A stretch of DNA of 64,000 bases. Source: Phil1 sp963643205. GTDB lineage: Bacteria; Bacillota; Clostridia; Christensenellales; CAG-138. A model generated the notes under the pieces. It was not told where the DNA came from and ran no database searches. It was given only the letters and a program-made list of their open reading frames with translations. A program made the position numbers and the translations under genes. How positions within the stretch are numbered: position 1 is the stretch's first letter; the number at the start of each line of letters is the position of its first letter. Where the stretch lies: contig CAVIJJ010000003.1 of the NCBI GenBank assembly GCA_963643205.1, positions 43,140-107,139 on the forward strand. Reading direction: 5' to 3'. Positions 15,245 to 24,255 of the stretch are shown here, piece by piece.

Positions 15245-16336
15245 ATGAAGGTTGAGCTAAGAAACATAACCAAAACTTTCCCCGGCAGAACCAAAAAATC
15301 CGAGGGTGTAACCGCGGTAAACGATTGCTGCATTACCATTCCGGACGGAAAGCTTATAGGTTTGCTCGGCCCTTCCGGCTGCGGCAAAAGCACCACGCTT
15401 TATATGATATGCGGCCTTCAGAAGCCCACAAGCGGGCGCATATTTTTCGGCGAGGACGACGTTACGGACATTGCCCCGGAAAACAGGGGCGTTGGCCTTG
15501 TGTTCCAGAACTACGCTCTTTATCCGCACCTTACGGTTTTGCAGAATATACTTTTCCCGCTTCAGAATCTTAAGGGCGATGAAAAGCTGAGCAAAGAGGA
15601 AATGACCAAGCGCGCCTACGAAACGGCAAAGCTTGTGCAGATAGACAATCTTATGGACCGCAAGCCCGGCCAGCTTTCCGGCGGCCAGCAGCAAAGGGTA
15701 GCCATAGCGCGCGCGCTTGTAAAAATGCCGCGGGTGCTGCTGCTTGATGAGCCGCTTTCAAACCTGGACGCAAGGCTCAGGCTGCAAACGCGCGAGGAAA
15801 TCCGCCGCATACAGCGCGAAACAAAGATTACAACCGTATTCGTAACGCACGATCAGGACGAGGCCATGAGCATTTCGGACTATATTGTTGTTATGAAGGC
15901 GGGCGTTGTGCAGCAGATCGGCAAGCCGCAGTCCGTTTACGACGATCCGGACAATCTTTTCGTGGCCAAGTTCTTAGGTACGCCGCCCATAAACGTTTTT
16001 GACGGAAAGGTAAAGGACGGCAAGGTTTATATAGGCGAGGAAGCCGTGCTTGACGTAAAAGGCGTAAGGGACGGCGAGGTCTATATAGGCATTCGACCCG
16101 AAGGCTTTATACTCGACGAAAACGGTCCTCTCACCTGCTCCCTCATAAATGTTGAGGTCATGGGCAGGGATGTGAGCGTTGTATCCTCAAACCCCGCCGC
16201 GCTTTCGGGCAGCATCCGCTCCATTATAGACGCGGACGCGGGCGTGGACCACTCGGCAAGCACCGTGCGCTTCTCCATAAAGCCGCACAAGCTCTTTATA
16301 TTCGATAAAGAGAGCGAGCTTCGCCTTAACAGATAA
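15245..16336 (+). CDS. MalK/UgpC/MsmX-type ABC transporter ATPase
   Basis: A 363-residue ATPase for carbohydrate (CUT1) importers. Walker A GPSGCGKS is at 42-49. The signature LSGGQQQRVAIARAL, Walker B VLLLDEPLSNLDARLR and a switch histidine (VFVTHDQDEAMS) follow. The C-terminal third (about 235-363) is the OB/TOBE regulatory domain. No permease or binding-protein gene accompanies it, so it is probably a shared ATPase serving sugar transporters encoded elsewhere, as MsmX/MsmK do. That reading is an inference from its orphan position. GAGG lies nine bases before ATG. The MATE gene begins 35 bases after it. Confidence 0.9.
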   Translation: MKVELRNITKTFPGRTKKSEGVTAVNDCCITIPDGKLIGLLGPSGCGKSTTLYMICGLQKPTSGRIFFGEDDVTDIAPENRGVGLVFQNYALYPHLTVLQNILFPLQNLKGDEKLSKEEMTKRAYETAKLVQIDNLMDRKPGQLSGGQQQRVAIARALVKMPRVLLLDEPLSNLDARLRLQTREEIRRIQRETKITTVFVTHDQDEAMSISDYIVVMKAGVVQQIGKPQSVYDDPDNLFVAKFLGTPPINVFDGKVKDGKVYIGEEAVLDVKGVRDGEVYIGIRPEGFILDENGPLTCSLINVEVMGRDVSVVSSNPAALSGSIRSIIDADAGVDHSASTVRFSIKPHKLFIFDKESELRLNR

Positions 16337-16371
16337 TATTCATAATCGGCATATTTTACCGGAGCGATTGC

Positions 16372-17706
16372 ATGAAACGACCTGATTGGAATGAACTTAA
16401 GCCGCAGATAGCAACCGTTTGGCGGCTCAGTTTGCCCGCGATTCTAACGCAGATAACCACAATTGTTATGCAGTATATAGACTCCGCCATGGTGGGGGCG
16501 CTCGGCGCCAACGCCTCGGCGGCCATAGGCCTCGTGTCCACAAGCACGTGGCTTTTAAGCGGCGTAACATACGCGGCGTCGGCCGGATTTTCAGTGCAGG
16601 TGGCGCATAATATAGGCGCAAAGCGCAACGAGGAAGCGCGCGGCATTGTAAAGCACGGCATTATCGCTTCCTTTATAGTTTCGGCCATTCTTTGCGCGAT
16701 AGGGCTTATTATAAGCAATCCACTGCCCGTTTGGCTTGGCGGTGAGGAGGCAATTCACGCGGACGCTACGGCGTATTTCCTTGTGTTTTCGCTGATGCTG
16801 CCGTTTTCTCAGCTTAATTCGCTTGCCTCGTCCTTCCTTCAGTGCAGCGGGGACATGGTTACCCCAAGTATACTCAATGCCGCCATGTGCGCGCTGGACG
16901 TGCTTTTCAACGCCATATTCATTCCCAAATACGGCGTGCTCGGCGCAAGCATAGGCACGGCGCTCGCGTGCGCTGTAATATGCCTTGTTATGCTTTGGCG
17001 CTGCTGCTTTTTTGATAAAAATCTTAAGTTTAATAAATCGGATCGCGTTAAATTTGACTTTTCAATAATAAAAAAGGCGGCTAAGATAGGCCTGCCCGTT
17101 GCCGTGCAGGAAATAGCCATGAGCGGGGCGATGGTTGTATCCACCGCCATAATCGCCCCCTTGGGCGCTGTATCAATAGCCGCTAACTCTTTCGCCATAA
17201 CCGCCGAAAGCCTTTGCTATATGCCGGGCTACGGCATAGGCTCCGCCGCGGCAACGCTTGTTGGCCGCAGCGTGGGCGCGGGTGAAGAAAAGCTTGCCAA
17301 GCGCTACGGCACAATTTCAACCGCCATGGGCGCTATTATAATGGGCATTACCGGGCTTATAATGATGTTCATATGCCCCCTGCTCTTTTCCCTGCTTACG
17401 CCGGATGAATCCGTGCGCCGGCTTGCGGCGCAGGTACTCAGGACCGAGCTTATAGCCGAGCCGCTCTTCGGCGTTTCCATAGTCGCGGCGGGTACGCTCC
17501 GCGGCGCGGGCGATACGCTTGTGCCAAGTCTTCTCAACCTTGGCAGCATATGGATAGTGCGCATTGGCCTTTCGCTTATACTTGTTAACTCAATGGGGCT
17601 TCAGGGCGCGTGGATCGCCATGGCCGTTGAGCTTTGCGTGCGCGGTCTTCTTATGCTCTATCGCGAGAAAACCAGCCCATTTTATTCGCTTTATTCAAAA
17701 GAATGA
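16372..17706 (+). CDS. MATE-family multidrug/cation efflux transporter
   Basis: A 444-residue membrane protein with the twelve hydrophobic segments and internal duplication of MATE antiporters, which export organic cations using Na+ or H+ gradients. Segments such as QYIDSAMVGALGANASAAI in the first lobe and PGYGIGSAAATLVGRSVGAG in the second are typical. GGAG is seven bases before ATG. The gene follows the ATPase closely and may be read from the same promoter, but a functional link is not evident. Its 3' end overlaps the convergent nagA by 16 bases. The substrate is unknown. Confidence 0.9.
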   Translation: MKRPDWNELKPQIATVWRLSLPAILTQITTIVMQYIDSAMVGALGANASAAIGLVSTSTWLLSGVTYAASAGFSVQVAHNIGAKRNEEARGIVKHGIIASFIVSAILCAIGLIISNPLPVWLGGEEAIHADATAYFLVFSLMLPFSQLNSLASSFLQCSGDMVTPSILNAAMCALDVLFNAIFIPKYGVLGASIGTALACAVICLVMLWRCCFFDKNLKFNKSDRVKFDFSIIKKAAKIGLPVAVQEIAMSGAMVVSTAIIAPLGAVSIAANSFAITAESLCYMPGYGIGSAAATLVGRSVGAGEEKLAKRYGTISTAMGAIIMGITGLIMMFICPLLFSLLTPDESVRRLAAQVLRTELIAEPLFGVSIVAAGTLRGAGDTLVPSLLNLGSIWIVRIGLSLILVNSMGLQGAWIAMAVELCVRGLLMLYREKTSPFYSLYSKE

Positions 17707-18845
17707 TGAACACGGCTTATTTTCTCCCCGTCAATATACACCCTTTCAATTTCAAGCTTATCCGTGCAGGCTATAATATCCGCCTTAAGGCCCTCTGTTA
17801 TTGAGCCCAATGTTTTATCAAGGCCGTATTTTCGCGCGGGGTTTATCGTTGCCGCGGCTATTGCCTGCTCAAGCGGTATTCCGGCGGCGGCTATCGTGCG
17901 CACGCCCTCAAACAGCGGCACAACGGACCCGGCAAGCGTGTTCGTTCCGTTAACGGTGGCGCGGCCTTTCTCCAAATTGATTATCATTCCGTCGGATGTA
18001 TCGTATATTCCGTCCGGCATTCCGCAGGCCTCTATCGAGTCGCTTATCAAAATTATTCGCTCAGGCCCCATCAGCTTAAACAATGCCCGTATCATGGGCG
18101 GCTGAACGTGCCGCGCGTCGTCTATAAGCTCCGCCGTAACAAAGTCCGTATCGGCCGCGGCGGCTATCGGCCCGGGCGCGCGGTGCAGCATGGGCTGCAT
18201 GCAGTTAAAGGCGTGGGTAAGGTTTGAAAAGCCCGAGTCAAACGCCTCTTTTGCCTTGTCGTAATCCGCGGCGCTGTGGGCAAACGAAACAACCTTTTTG
18301 TCCTTAAGCTTTTTGGCGAGTTCTATTGCCCCATCAAGTTCCGGCGCCATGCACACGGCGCGTATGCAACCTTCCGCCGCATCATCAAGCCTATTTAGCA
18401 TTTCCTCGTCCGGCAGGTGCAGAAGAAGCGGGTTATGCGCTCCCCGCTTTTCGTTTGAGATAAACGGTCCTTCAAGATACACGCCAAGGCAGCGGCTCTC
18501 TCCCGCCTGCCTTTTTTTAACGGCCTTTGCCGCGGCGCGGCAGCGGTAGCTAAGCTTTTCCTCTCCCATTGCCATGGTCGCGAAAAGGAAGGATGTTGTG
18601 CCGGCCTTGGCCAGCGCCCATCTCGCGCCGGCGGACGCGCGCTCGTTTTCGTCAAAATACTCGCTTCGGATCATGGCATGGGTATGCGTGTCTATACAGC
18701 CGGGCAGCACGAATTTTGCTCCGGCATGCGGCAGTGGATCAAGCGTTTCAACCCGCTCTATGGTATCGCCGCTAATGCGCACGTTGCCAAAGCGCAGACG
18801 CGCATCCGCGCCAAAGAAATTAACCCCGTCAAAGCGCGTTTCCAT
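17691..18845 (-). CDS. nagA: N-acetylglucosamine-6-phosphate deacetylase
   Basis: A 384-residue amidohydrolase (EC 3.5.1.25) that deacetylates GlcNAc-6-P for amino-sugar use or peptidoglycan recycling. Metal and catalytic motifs are visible: DTHTH (H54, H56), LEGPFI, FAHSAAD, LTHAFNCM and the catalytic aspartate in LISDSIEACG. ATG 18845 was chosen over an upstream in-frame start because AAGGAGG stands eight bases before it. It follows the cysteine-rich gene by 13 bases, forming a two-gene operon. No nagB or nagE is nearby. Confidence 0.93.
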   Translation of the reverse strand: METRFDGVNFFGADARLRFGNVRISGDTIERVETLDPLPHAGAKFVLPGCIDTHTHAMIRSEYFDENERASAGARWALAKAGTTSFLFATMAMGEEKLSYRCRAAAKAVKKRQAGESRCLGVYLEGPFISNEKRGAHNPLLLHLPDEEMLNRLDDAAEGCIRAVCMAPELDGAIELAKKLKDKKVVSFAHSAADYDKAKEAFDSGFSNLTHAFNCMQPMLHRAPGPIAAAADTDFVTAELIDDARHVQPPMIRALFKLMGPERIILISDSIEACGMPDGIYDTSDGMIINLEKGRATVNGTNTLAGSVVPLFEGVRTIAAAGIPLEQAIAAATINPARKYGLDKTLGSITEGLKADIIACTDKLEIERVYIDGEKISRVHHSFE

Positions 18846-18858
18846 AGGCAAGGCCTCC

Positions 18859-19146
18859 TTATTTGCGCTTAGCAAGCTCCGTTATTTTGGGGAAATTCTT
18901 TATAATGTAAGGATAGCCTCCCTTGGAATGCGGTACAAGGCAATTTGAGCAGTCCTTTATGCCGTTTTCAAGATAAACAAAGTTGCCGCCGCATTTATCG
19001 CCCAGGGCATAAAGCGGGCAATAGCAGAAAAGGCAATTGAAAAACTCCTTGTTCGCGTTTTTATGGCAGGGGAAATAGGGGCATTCCTTGTTCTGATAAT
19101 AAGCGTATGGCGCAAGCTCGTCCATTTCGTACTTTTTGTCTTCCAT
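18859..19146 (-). CDS. Cysteine-rich small-domain protein
   Basis: A 95-residue protein rich in cysteines (ECPYFPCHK, FNCLFCYCPLY, DKCGG, KDCSNC), matching the pattern of the cysteine-rich small domain family (PF04071), probably a metal or Fe-S binding module of unknown role. ATG 19146 has AAAGGAG twelve bases upstream; a longer in-frame start would lack a site and run through the promoter. In other genomes this domain is sometimes linked to cobalamin metabolism. Here it precedes nagA, and the connection is unclear. Confidence 0.8.
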   Translation of the reverse strand: MEDKKYEMDELAPYAYYQNKECPYFPCHKNANKEFFNCLFCYCPLYALGDKCGGNFVYLENGIKDCSNCLVPHSKGGYPYIIKNFPKITELAKRK

Positions 19147-19186
19147 AGCGGATGGGTTCTCCTTTCGCGTTTCTATATTTACGGTA

Positions 19187-19215
19187 ACATTATCATTAGT
19201 TTGACGGATTGTCAA
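19187..19215 (-). promoter_or_regulatory. Promoter of the cysteine-rich/nagA operon
   Basis: Minus strand TTGACA (19210-19215), 17 bp, TAATGT (19187-19192). Confidence 0.7.
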
Positions 19216-19224
19216 CAAACTCGG

Positions 19225-19254
19225 TTGACAGGTGACAACGCAAGCGGCTATACT
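19225..19254 (+). promoter_or_regulatory. Promoter of arcC
   Basis: TTGACA (19225-19230), 18 bp, TATACT (19249-19254). Divergent from the preceding promoter, with nine bases between the two -35 boxes. Confidence 0.75.
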
Positions 19255-19311
19255 AATAGCTGTAAAAGTAGCGCATCACGCGCCGTATTATTATCAAGGA
19301 GACAACCCAAG

Positions 19312-20253
19312 GTGAAAACACTGGTTATAGCCATTGGCGGAAACGCCATTCAGGGCGAAGGAAAGCCGGCCACCGCAGAGGCTCAGCTTGAATCCGTTGA
19401 GTATACCGCCGAACGCATTGCGGATATTATCGAATGCGGATACAACGTTGTAATAGCGCACGGTAACGGCCCGCAGGTAGGAAGAATTGTTATTCAGAAC
19501 GAGGCCGCTAGCGCCCTCACCCCGGCAATGCCGTTTGACGTATGCGGCGCGATGAGCCAGGGCATGATAGGCTACCACATTCAGCAGTGCCTTACAAAGG
19601 TGCTTAATCGCAGGGGTATAAACAAAACCGCCGTTACGCTTATAACGCAGGTTGTTGTGGATAAGGACGATCCCGGTTTTACCAACCCCACCAAGCCCAT
19701 AGGTCCTTTTTATGTTGAGGAAGAGGCTCAGGCCATAGCCGCCGAAAAGGGCTATGTGTTCAAAGAGGATTCCGGCCGCGGCTGGCGCAGGGTAGTCGCC
19801 TCTCCCAAGCCCGTGGAAATAGTTGAGCTTGACGCCGTAAAGGCGCTTAACAAGGCGGGCTTTGTTGTTGTAACCACCGGCGGCGGCGGAATACCCGTTG
19901 TGCGCAACGCCTCAGGCGATCTTGAGGGCACGGCCGCCGTTATAGACAAGGACCTTGCCGCCGAAAAGCTGGCCGAAGGTCTGGACGCGGATATGCTTAT
20001 TATCCTTACCGCCGTCGAAAAGGTAAGCATAAACTTCAATAAGCCCAACCAGCAGGATCTTGACGGCATGTCAACCGCCGAGGCCAAGCAATATATTGCC
20101 GAAGGTCACTTCGCGCCCGGCAGCATGCTGCCAAAGGTTAATGCCGCCGTCAGCTTCGTTGAAAGCAAAAGCGGGCGCGTTTCCATTATAACCAGCCTTG
20201 AAAAGGCCGCGGAAGCTCTTACGGGCAGCGTAGGCACAAAAATTTATCAATAA
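19312..20253 (+). CDS. arcC: Carbamate kinase
   Basis: A 313-residue carbamate kinase (EC 2.7.2.2), which makes ATP from carbamoyl phosphate and ADP in arginine/citrulline or purine breakdown. Diagnostic segments are VIAIGGNAIQ at the start, AHGNGPQVG, GYHIQQCL, VVTTGGGGIPV and LAAEKLAEGLDADMLIILTAVE. Translation starts with GTG at 19312, ten bases after AAGGAG; longer in-frame starts overlap the promoter. No arginine deiminase or ornithine carbamoyltransferase is adjacent, so the carbamoyl-phosphate source is not shown. The DUF1015 gene follows 37 bases later. Confidence 0.95.
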   Translation: MKTLVIAIGGNAIQGEGKPATAEAQLESVEYTAERIADIIECGYNVVIAHGNGPQVGRIVIQNEAASALTPAMPFDVCGAMSQGMIGYHIQQCLTKVLNRRGINKTAVTLITQVVVDKDDPGFTNPTKPIGPFYVEEEAQAIAAEKGYVFKEDSGRGWRRVVASPKPVEIVELDAVKALNKAGFVVVTTGGGGIPVVRNASGDLEGTAAVIDKDLAAEKLAEGLDADMLIILTAVEKVSINFNKPNQQDLDGMSTAEAKQYIAEGHFAPGSMLPKVNAAVSFVESKSGRVSIITSLEKAAEALTGSVGTKIYQ

Positions 20254-20290
20254 AAGCCAAAGCTTAAATATAAAATATTCGGAGGAAAAA

Positions 20291-21637
20291 ATGAGCAAAT
20301 ACGAAAACAGCGTTGGGGTACTTATCCCCGAGATTCTGCTCCCCAAGGCGGGAACGGACATGAGCAAGTGGGCCGTTGTTGCCTGCGACCAGTTCACCTC
20401 TCAGCCCGATTACTGGGCGGAAACCGAAAAAACGGTAGGCGACGCGCCCTCAACCCTCAGGCTGATGCTTCCCGAAATGTATCTTGAAAAGCCCGACGAG
20501 GCCGAAAGAATACAGAAGATAAACGCCACCATGAAGGAATATCTTGATACCGGCGTGCTTGAAAACATAGGCCAGGGCATAATGTATGTTGAGCGCCGCG
20601 CCGGTGCCAACGTGCGCCACGGCATAATGGTAGCGCTTGATCTGGAGTGCTACGATTACTCAAAGGGTTCCACCACCCTTATCCGCGCCACCGAGGGCAC
20701 GATAGTGGAGCGCATTCCGCCCCGCCTCCGCATAAGGAAGGATGCCCCCGTTGAGCTGCCGCATATACTCGTGCTTATAGACGACCCCGAGCGCACCGTT
20801 ATAGAGCCCATAGGCGAAAGCGTTGGCGAAAGCGACAAGCGCTACGACTTTGACCTTATGCAGAACGGCGGCCACATAAAGGGTTATTTCATAAATGACG
20901 ACGCGCGCATAAACCGCGCCCTCAAGGCCCTTGAGGCTCTTGCCGATCCCAAGGTATTCGGCGAGAAATACGGCACCGACGCGCCCAGCCTTCTGTTCGC
21001 CATGGGCGACGGCAACCATTCCTTCGCTACCGCCAAGGCAAACTGGGAGCAGATCAAAAAGACCCTCTCCCCCGAGGAAGCCGCGAACCATCCCGCCCGC
21101 TACGCGCTGGTTGAGCTTGAAAACGTGCACGATTCCGGCATAGAGTTTGAGCCCATACACCGCGTTGTGTTCGGCGTTGATACCCGCAAGACCGTTGCGT
21201 GGCTGAGCAGCAAGCTCAGCGAGCAGAACGGCGAAACCGAAACCCATCTTTACGGCTCCAAGGAAGAGCGCGACGAGGCCATGGCCGCCAACGCCTGCCC
21301 CAAGTGCCACATGCTGCCCTTTATGATAAAGGAAGGCTACGGCTACTTTAAGGTATCCTCCCCCGCCGCTCAGCTTGAGGTAGGCACGCTGCAGAACGCC
21401 CTTGATATACTTATCAAGGAAACCGAGGGCGCGCATATAGACTATATCCACGGCGAGCAGGTTGTGGATGAGCTTGGCCGCAAGGACAACAACATGGGCT
21501 TCATACTGCCCAACATGAGCAAGAGCGCCTTCTTCAAAACCGTTATATTCGACGGCGCCCTGCCCCGCAAAACCTTCTCCATGGGCGAGGCAAACGAGAA
21601 GCGGTACTATCTTGAGTGCCGCAGAATTTCCAAGTAA
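20291..21637 (+). CDS. DUF1015 family protein
   Basis: A 448-residue protein of the widespread DUF1015 (COG4198) family, whose biochemical role I do not know. Family features are the N-terminal ILLPKAGTDMSKWAVVACDQ, the basic stretch RIRKDAPVELPHILVLIDDP and the central FAMGDGNHSFATAK, whose DGNHS resembles a nucleotide or metal site. Length is usual. GGAGG lies five bases before ATG. It directly follows arcC and is probably co-transcribed, which hints at amino-acid or nitrogen metabolism but proves nothing. A terminator-like stem follows. Confidence 0.85.
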   Translation: MSKYENSVGVLIPEILLPKAGTDMSKWAVVACDQFTSQPDYWAETEKTVGDAPSTLRLMLPEMYLEKPDEAERIQKINATMKEYLDTGVLENIGQGIMYVERRAGANVRHGIMVALDLECYDYSKGSTTLIRATEGTIVERIPPRLRIRKDAPVELPHILVLIDDPERTVIEPIGESVGESDKRYDFDLMQNGGHIKGYFINDDARINRALKALEALADPKVFGEKYGTDAPSLLFAMGDGNHSFATAKANWEQIKKTLSPEEAANHPARYALVELENVHDSGIEFEPIHRVVFGVDTRKTVAWLSSKLSEQNGETETHLYGSKEERDEAMAANACPKCHMLPFMIKEGYGYFKVSSPAAQLEVGTLQNALDILIKETEGAHIDYIHGEQVVDELGRKDNNMGFILPNMSKSAFFKTVIFDGALPRKTFSMGEANEKRYYLECRRISK

Positions 21638-21654
21638 TCTCTAAAAGTGTCATA

Positions 21655-21683
21655 CGGGGGCGGCATACTCTTGCGCGCCCCCG
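21655..21683 (+). terminator. Stem-loop after the DUF1015 gene
   Basis: An 8-bp perfect stem CGGGGGCG/CGCCCCCG with a 13-base loop. The following tract is AT-rich but not a clean T-run, so termination may be partial. Confidence 0.5.
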
Positions 21684-21698
21684 ATTATATGTAAAAGT

Positions 21699-22634
21699 AT
21701 GGAATCTTTCTTTAACAGCATATCCGCCGTTTTGCTTATACTCATGCTCATAACCGTGGGCTATGTACTGGGCAGGCTCGGCTTTATGAAAAAGGAGCAC
21801 AAAAGCTTTGTAACAAAGCTGCTCATAAATTTTGCCGTGCCCTGCATGTGCATACACAATATATTCACGGATTTTTCCCTGGATCTTATAAAAAGCGCGG
21901 GAGCCCTTATAATCACGCCAACCGTTATGAACATGGTGCTGCTTGCAATATCCTATTTTGTGGCGAAGGTCGTTAAGGTAAGTAAGCTCCGCTTTGGCGG
22001 ATTTATGGTAATGTGCGGCCTGTCGAATTCGCTTTTTGTGGGCTACCCTGTCTGCACGGAGCTTTTCGGCAGCGAATGCCTGCCCTACGTAATGTGCTTT
22101 TACATGATGAACACATTCTTTTTCTGGTCCGTCGGTTCCACGCTTATATACATAAGCGCGGGCGAAAAAAGGCCCACGGTAAAGGATATCTTAAAAAAGC
22201 TCGCCTCCCCGCCGCTTATAGCGCTGCTCTCGTCCGTGCTGCTTGTGGTGCTCGGCGTTAAGCTGCCCGATCTTCTCGGATCCTTTACAAAATACATGGG
22301 AAACCTGGTTTCCCCGCTCGCGCTTATATACATAGGCTTTTTAATCTATGAAACCGGTCTTAAAACCCTTAGGCCCGACAAGGGCATATGGGTTGTTTGC
22401 GGCATGCGCTTTATAGTTGCCCCGCTGACCGCGCTTCTTATGTGCAAAGTATTCGGCGTAACCGGCCTTGCGCAAAACGTATTCATGATAGAGGCCGCCA
22501 TGCCCGCCATGACGCAGTGCGTTGTTGTGTCCGCCGCCGCGGGTGCCGATGAAAAATACACCGCGCTCGGCATGAGTTTCTCTTCCCTTCTGTGCCTTGT
22601 GGCCGTGCCCGTGCTTATGCTTATATTCGGCTGA
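21699..22634 (+). CDS. AEC-family (auxin efflux carrier-type) transporter
   Basis: A 311-residue integral membrane protein with about ten hydrophobic segments in two repeats, as in bacterial AEC permeases that carry malate, malonate or other small anions. Typical features are KLLINFAVPCMCIHNI in the first half and MIEAAMPAMTQCVVVSAAAGAD near the C-terminus. No clear ribosome site precedes the ATG, and the GC-rich stem of the upstream terminator ends 15 bases before it. The substrate cannot be told. An organic-acid carrier would suit this fermentative lifestyle, but that is speculation. Confidence 0.86.
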   Translation: MESFFNSISAVLLILMLITVGYVLGRLGFMKKEHKSFVTKLLINFAVPCMCIHNIFTDFSLDLIKSAGALIITPTVMNMVLLAISYFVAKVVKVSKLRFGGFMVMCGLSNSLFVGYPVCTELFGSECLPYVMCFYMMNTFFFWSVGSTLIYISAGEKRPTVKDILKKLASPPLIALLSSVLLVVLGVKLPDLLGSFTKYMGNLVSPLALIYIGFLIYETGLKTLRPDKGIWVVCGMRFIVAPLTALLMCKVFGVTGLAQNVFMIEAAMPAMTQCVVVSAAAGADEKYTALGMSFSSLLCLVAVPVLMLIFG

Positions 22635-22652
22635 GTCTGAAAGGAGCCGCGC

Positions 22653-23879
22653 ATGAAATCAAAATACACAGTAAAGCCGCACATAAAGCCGCTTTACGAT
22701 CTGCTGATGCAGCTTTTAAGGCCGTATCTTTGGATTAAATACAGTTTCCGCGCGCCGCGTGACATTCCCGCTATGCCCGATGGGCCTATCGTCCTTTTGG
22801 GCAGCCACACCGGCAATCTCGATTTTCTTTTCGCGCTCGCGACCGTTAGAAAAAAGCGTTTCCACGGCCTTGTGGCCGCGCATTTTTACAGGAATAAGCG
22901 CATCGCCTGGCTGCTTAATACATTAAGGTGCATAAGAAAAGAGCAGTTCCGCGCCGATGTTGAAAGCATTGCCCGGATGAAAAACACGATTGAGTCCGGC
23001 GAAAGCCTGCTTATATATCCCGAAGGCGAGGTAAACGGCACGGGCCGCACGGAAAGCAGCAACCCAAGCATTGCAAGGCTTGCCAAGCTTCTTAAGGCGC
23101 CGCTCTACGCCGCGCGTACCCACGGCGGCTATTTTACAAGGCCAAAGTGGAACCCCGTGCAGCGCAAGGGCAAGGTTGAAATAGAAATTGAGCTTATTGC
23201 CACGGCTGAAGAGGTAAAAAGCCTGAGCAACGACGAACTTTACAGGCGCATAGAGGAAAAGATAAGGGTTGATGACTACGCCTGGCAAAAGCAGCGCATG
23301 ATACCCTTCGGCGGCAAAAACAGGGCGCGCGGATTGAGCGACCTTCTCTATCTTTGCCCCAAATGCGGAGGGGAATGCACAACCGTAAGCGAGGATAACG
23401 AAATTCGCTGCACCCGCTGCGGCAACCGGGGCATAATGGATGAATACGGTTTTCTGCACCCGGCGGACGAAAGCTGCGTAATTCCCGAAACAGTGCCGGA
23501 GTGGGCGGACATTGAGCGCGACGCGCTCAGGCGCGAAATAGAGCGCGATGATTTTGCCCTTTCCGCCCCATGCTATCTGCAGTATCATCTTAACCCCAAA
23601 ACCACTTTCCATACGGACGTGGGCCACGGCACCGTTACCCTTACGCATACGGATATTACGTACGAAGGCACGGCGCAGGGTGAGCAGATTCGTCTTTCTT
23701 TCCCGCACGGCGGAATATATAAATTCCCGTTCAACATGGGGCACCATTTTGATATTCCCAATACCGTGCGCACCATAAGCATAAGGCCCGACAATCCGCA
23801 GCTTAACGAGAAATTCGTGCTCGCGCTGCCCCTTATCCATGAATATACCGAGGCGAAAAAGCTCGAAAAAAATTCGTAA
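22653..23879 (+). CDS. PlsC-like acyltransferase with C-terminal zinc ribbon
   Basis: A 408-residue protein. The first part (about 40-220) is a lysophospholipid/glycerol-phosphate acyltransferase fold with an HX4D motif (SHTGNLD) and YPEGEVNG, equivalent to the substrate-binding FPEGT motif. Near 235-265 comes a zinc ribbon, CPKCGG...CTRCG. The last 130 residues are beta-rich and unassigned. Most PlsC enzymes are about 240 residues, so the added ribbon and tail are unusual. Reaction and substrate are inferred from fold only: probably acylation of a phospholipid precursor at the membrane. AAAGGAG is six bases before ATG. Confidence 0.82.
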   Translation: MKSKYTVKPHIKPLYDLLMQLLRPYLWIKYSFRAPRDIPAMPDGPIVLLGSHTGNLDFLFALATVRKKRFHGLVAAHFYRNKRIAWLLNTLRCIRKEQFRADVESIARMKNTIESGESLLIYPEGEVNGTGRTESSNPSIARLAKLLKAPLYAARTHGGYFTRPKWNPVQRKGKVEIEIELIATAEEVKSLSNDELYRRIEEKIRVDDYAWQKQRMIPFGGKNRARGLSDLLYLCPKCGGECTTVSEDNEIRCTRCGNRGIMDEYGFLHPADESCVIPETVPEWADIERDALRREIERDDFALSAPCYLQYHLNPKTTFHTDVGHGTVTLTHTDITYEGTAQGEQIRLSFPHGGIYKFPFNMGHHFDIPNTVRTISIRPDNPQLNEKFVLALPLIHEYTEAKKLEKNS

Positions 23880-23886
23880 CGCGCTA

Positions 23887-23916
23887 TTGACATATTTCCG
23901 TGCGCGGTGCTACAAT
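23887..23916 (+). promoter_or_regulatory. Promoter of the Trp T-box/trpXYZ operon
   Basis: TTGACA (23887-23892), 18 bp, TACAAT (23911-23916), just after the stop of the acyltransferase gene. Confidence 0.8.
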
Positions 23917-23920
23917 GCAG

Positions 23921-24220
23921 AAAACCGTTGAGGAAGAGTAAGTAGATCCCGATTCTGTTCTTTCAGAGAGCCGCGGCCGGTGCAATCGCGGCAGAACAAG
24001 GCAGGTTTGAATGGACTTCTGAGGGCAAGCGGAAAGGCAGTGCCGAGTATGCGAGCCGGAGCAAGGCTCTCCGTTAGAAAAGGCCGGCGTATGGAGTACG
24101 CGTAAAGTGGGCGCTAAGTATAGGCGCCAAGCCGGGTGGCACCGCAGGAATATTTATTTTTAAGAATTGCTCCTGTCCCAGCGATCGCAGTTATTTGCGG
24201 TTGCTGCGGGCGGGAGTTTT
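23921..24220 (+). promoter_or_regulatory. Tryptophan-specific T-box leader
   Basis: A tRNA-sensing leader. The T-box core GGGTGGCACCGC is at 24134-24145. Stem I begins near 23930 with AAGAGTAAGTAG. The presumed specifier loop reads GAA-TGG-AC, with the Trp codon at 24012-24014 followed by a purine as usual. A long terminator stem (24170-24180 side with about 24201-24215) followed by TTTTAATTTT competes with the antiterminator. Uncharged tRNA-Trp should stabilise the antiterminator and switch on the transporter. Confidence 0.92.
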
Positions 24221-24255
24221 AATTTTAAGATTTTTTTACTAAGGAGGTATCGGCA

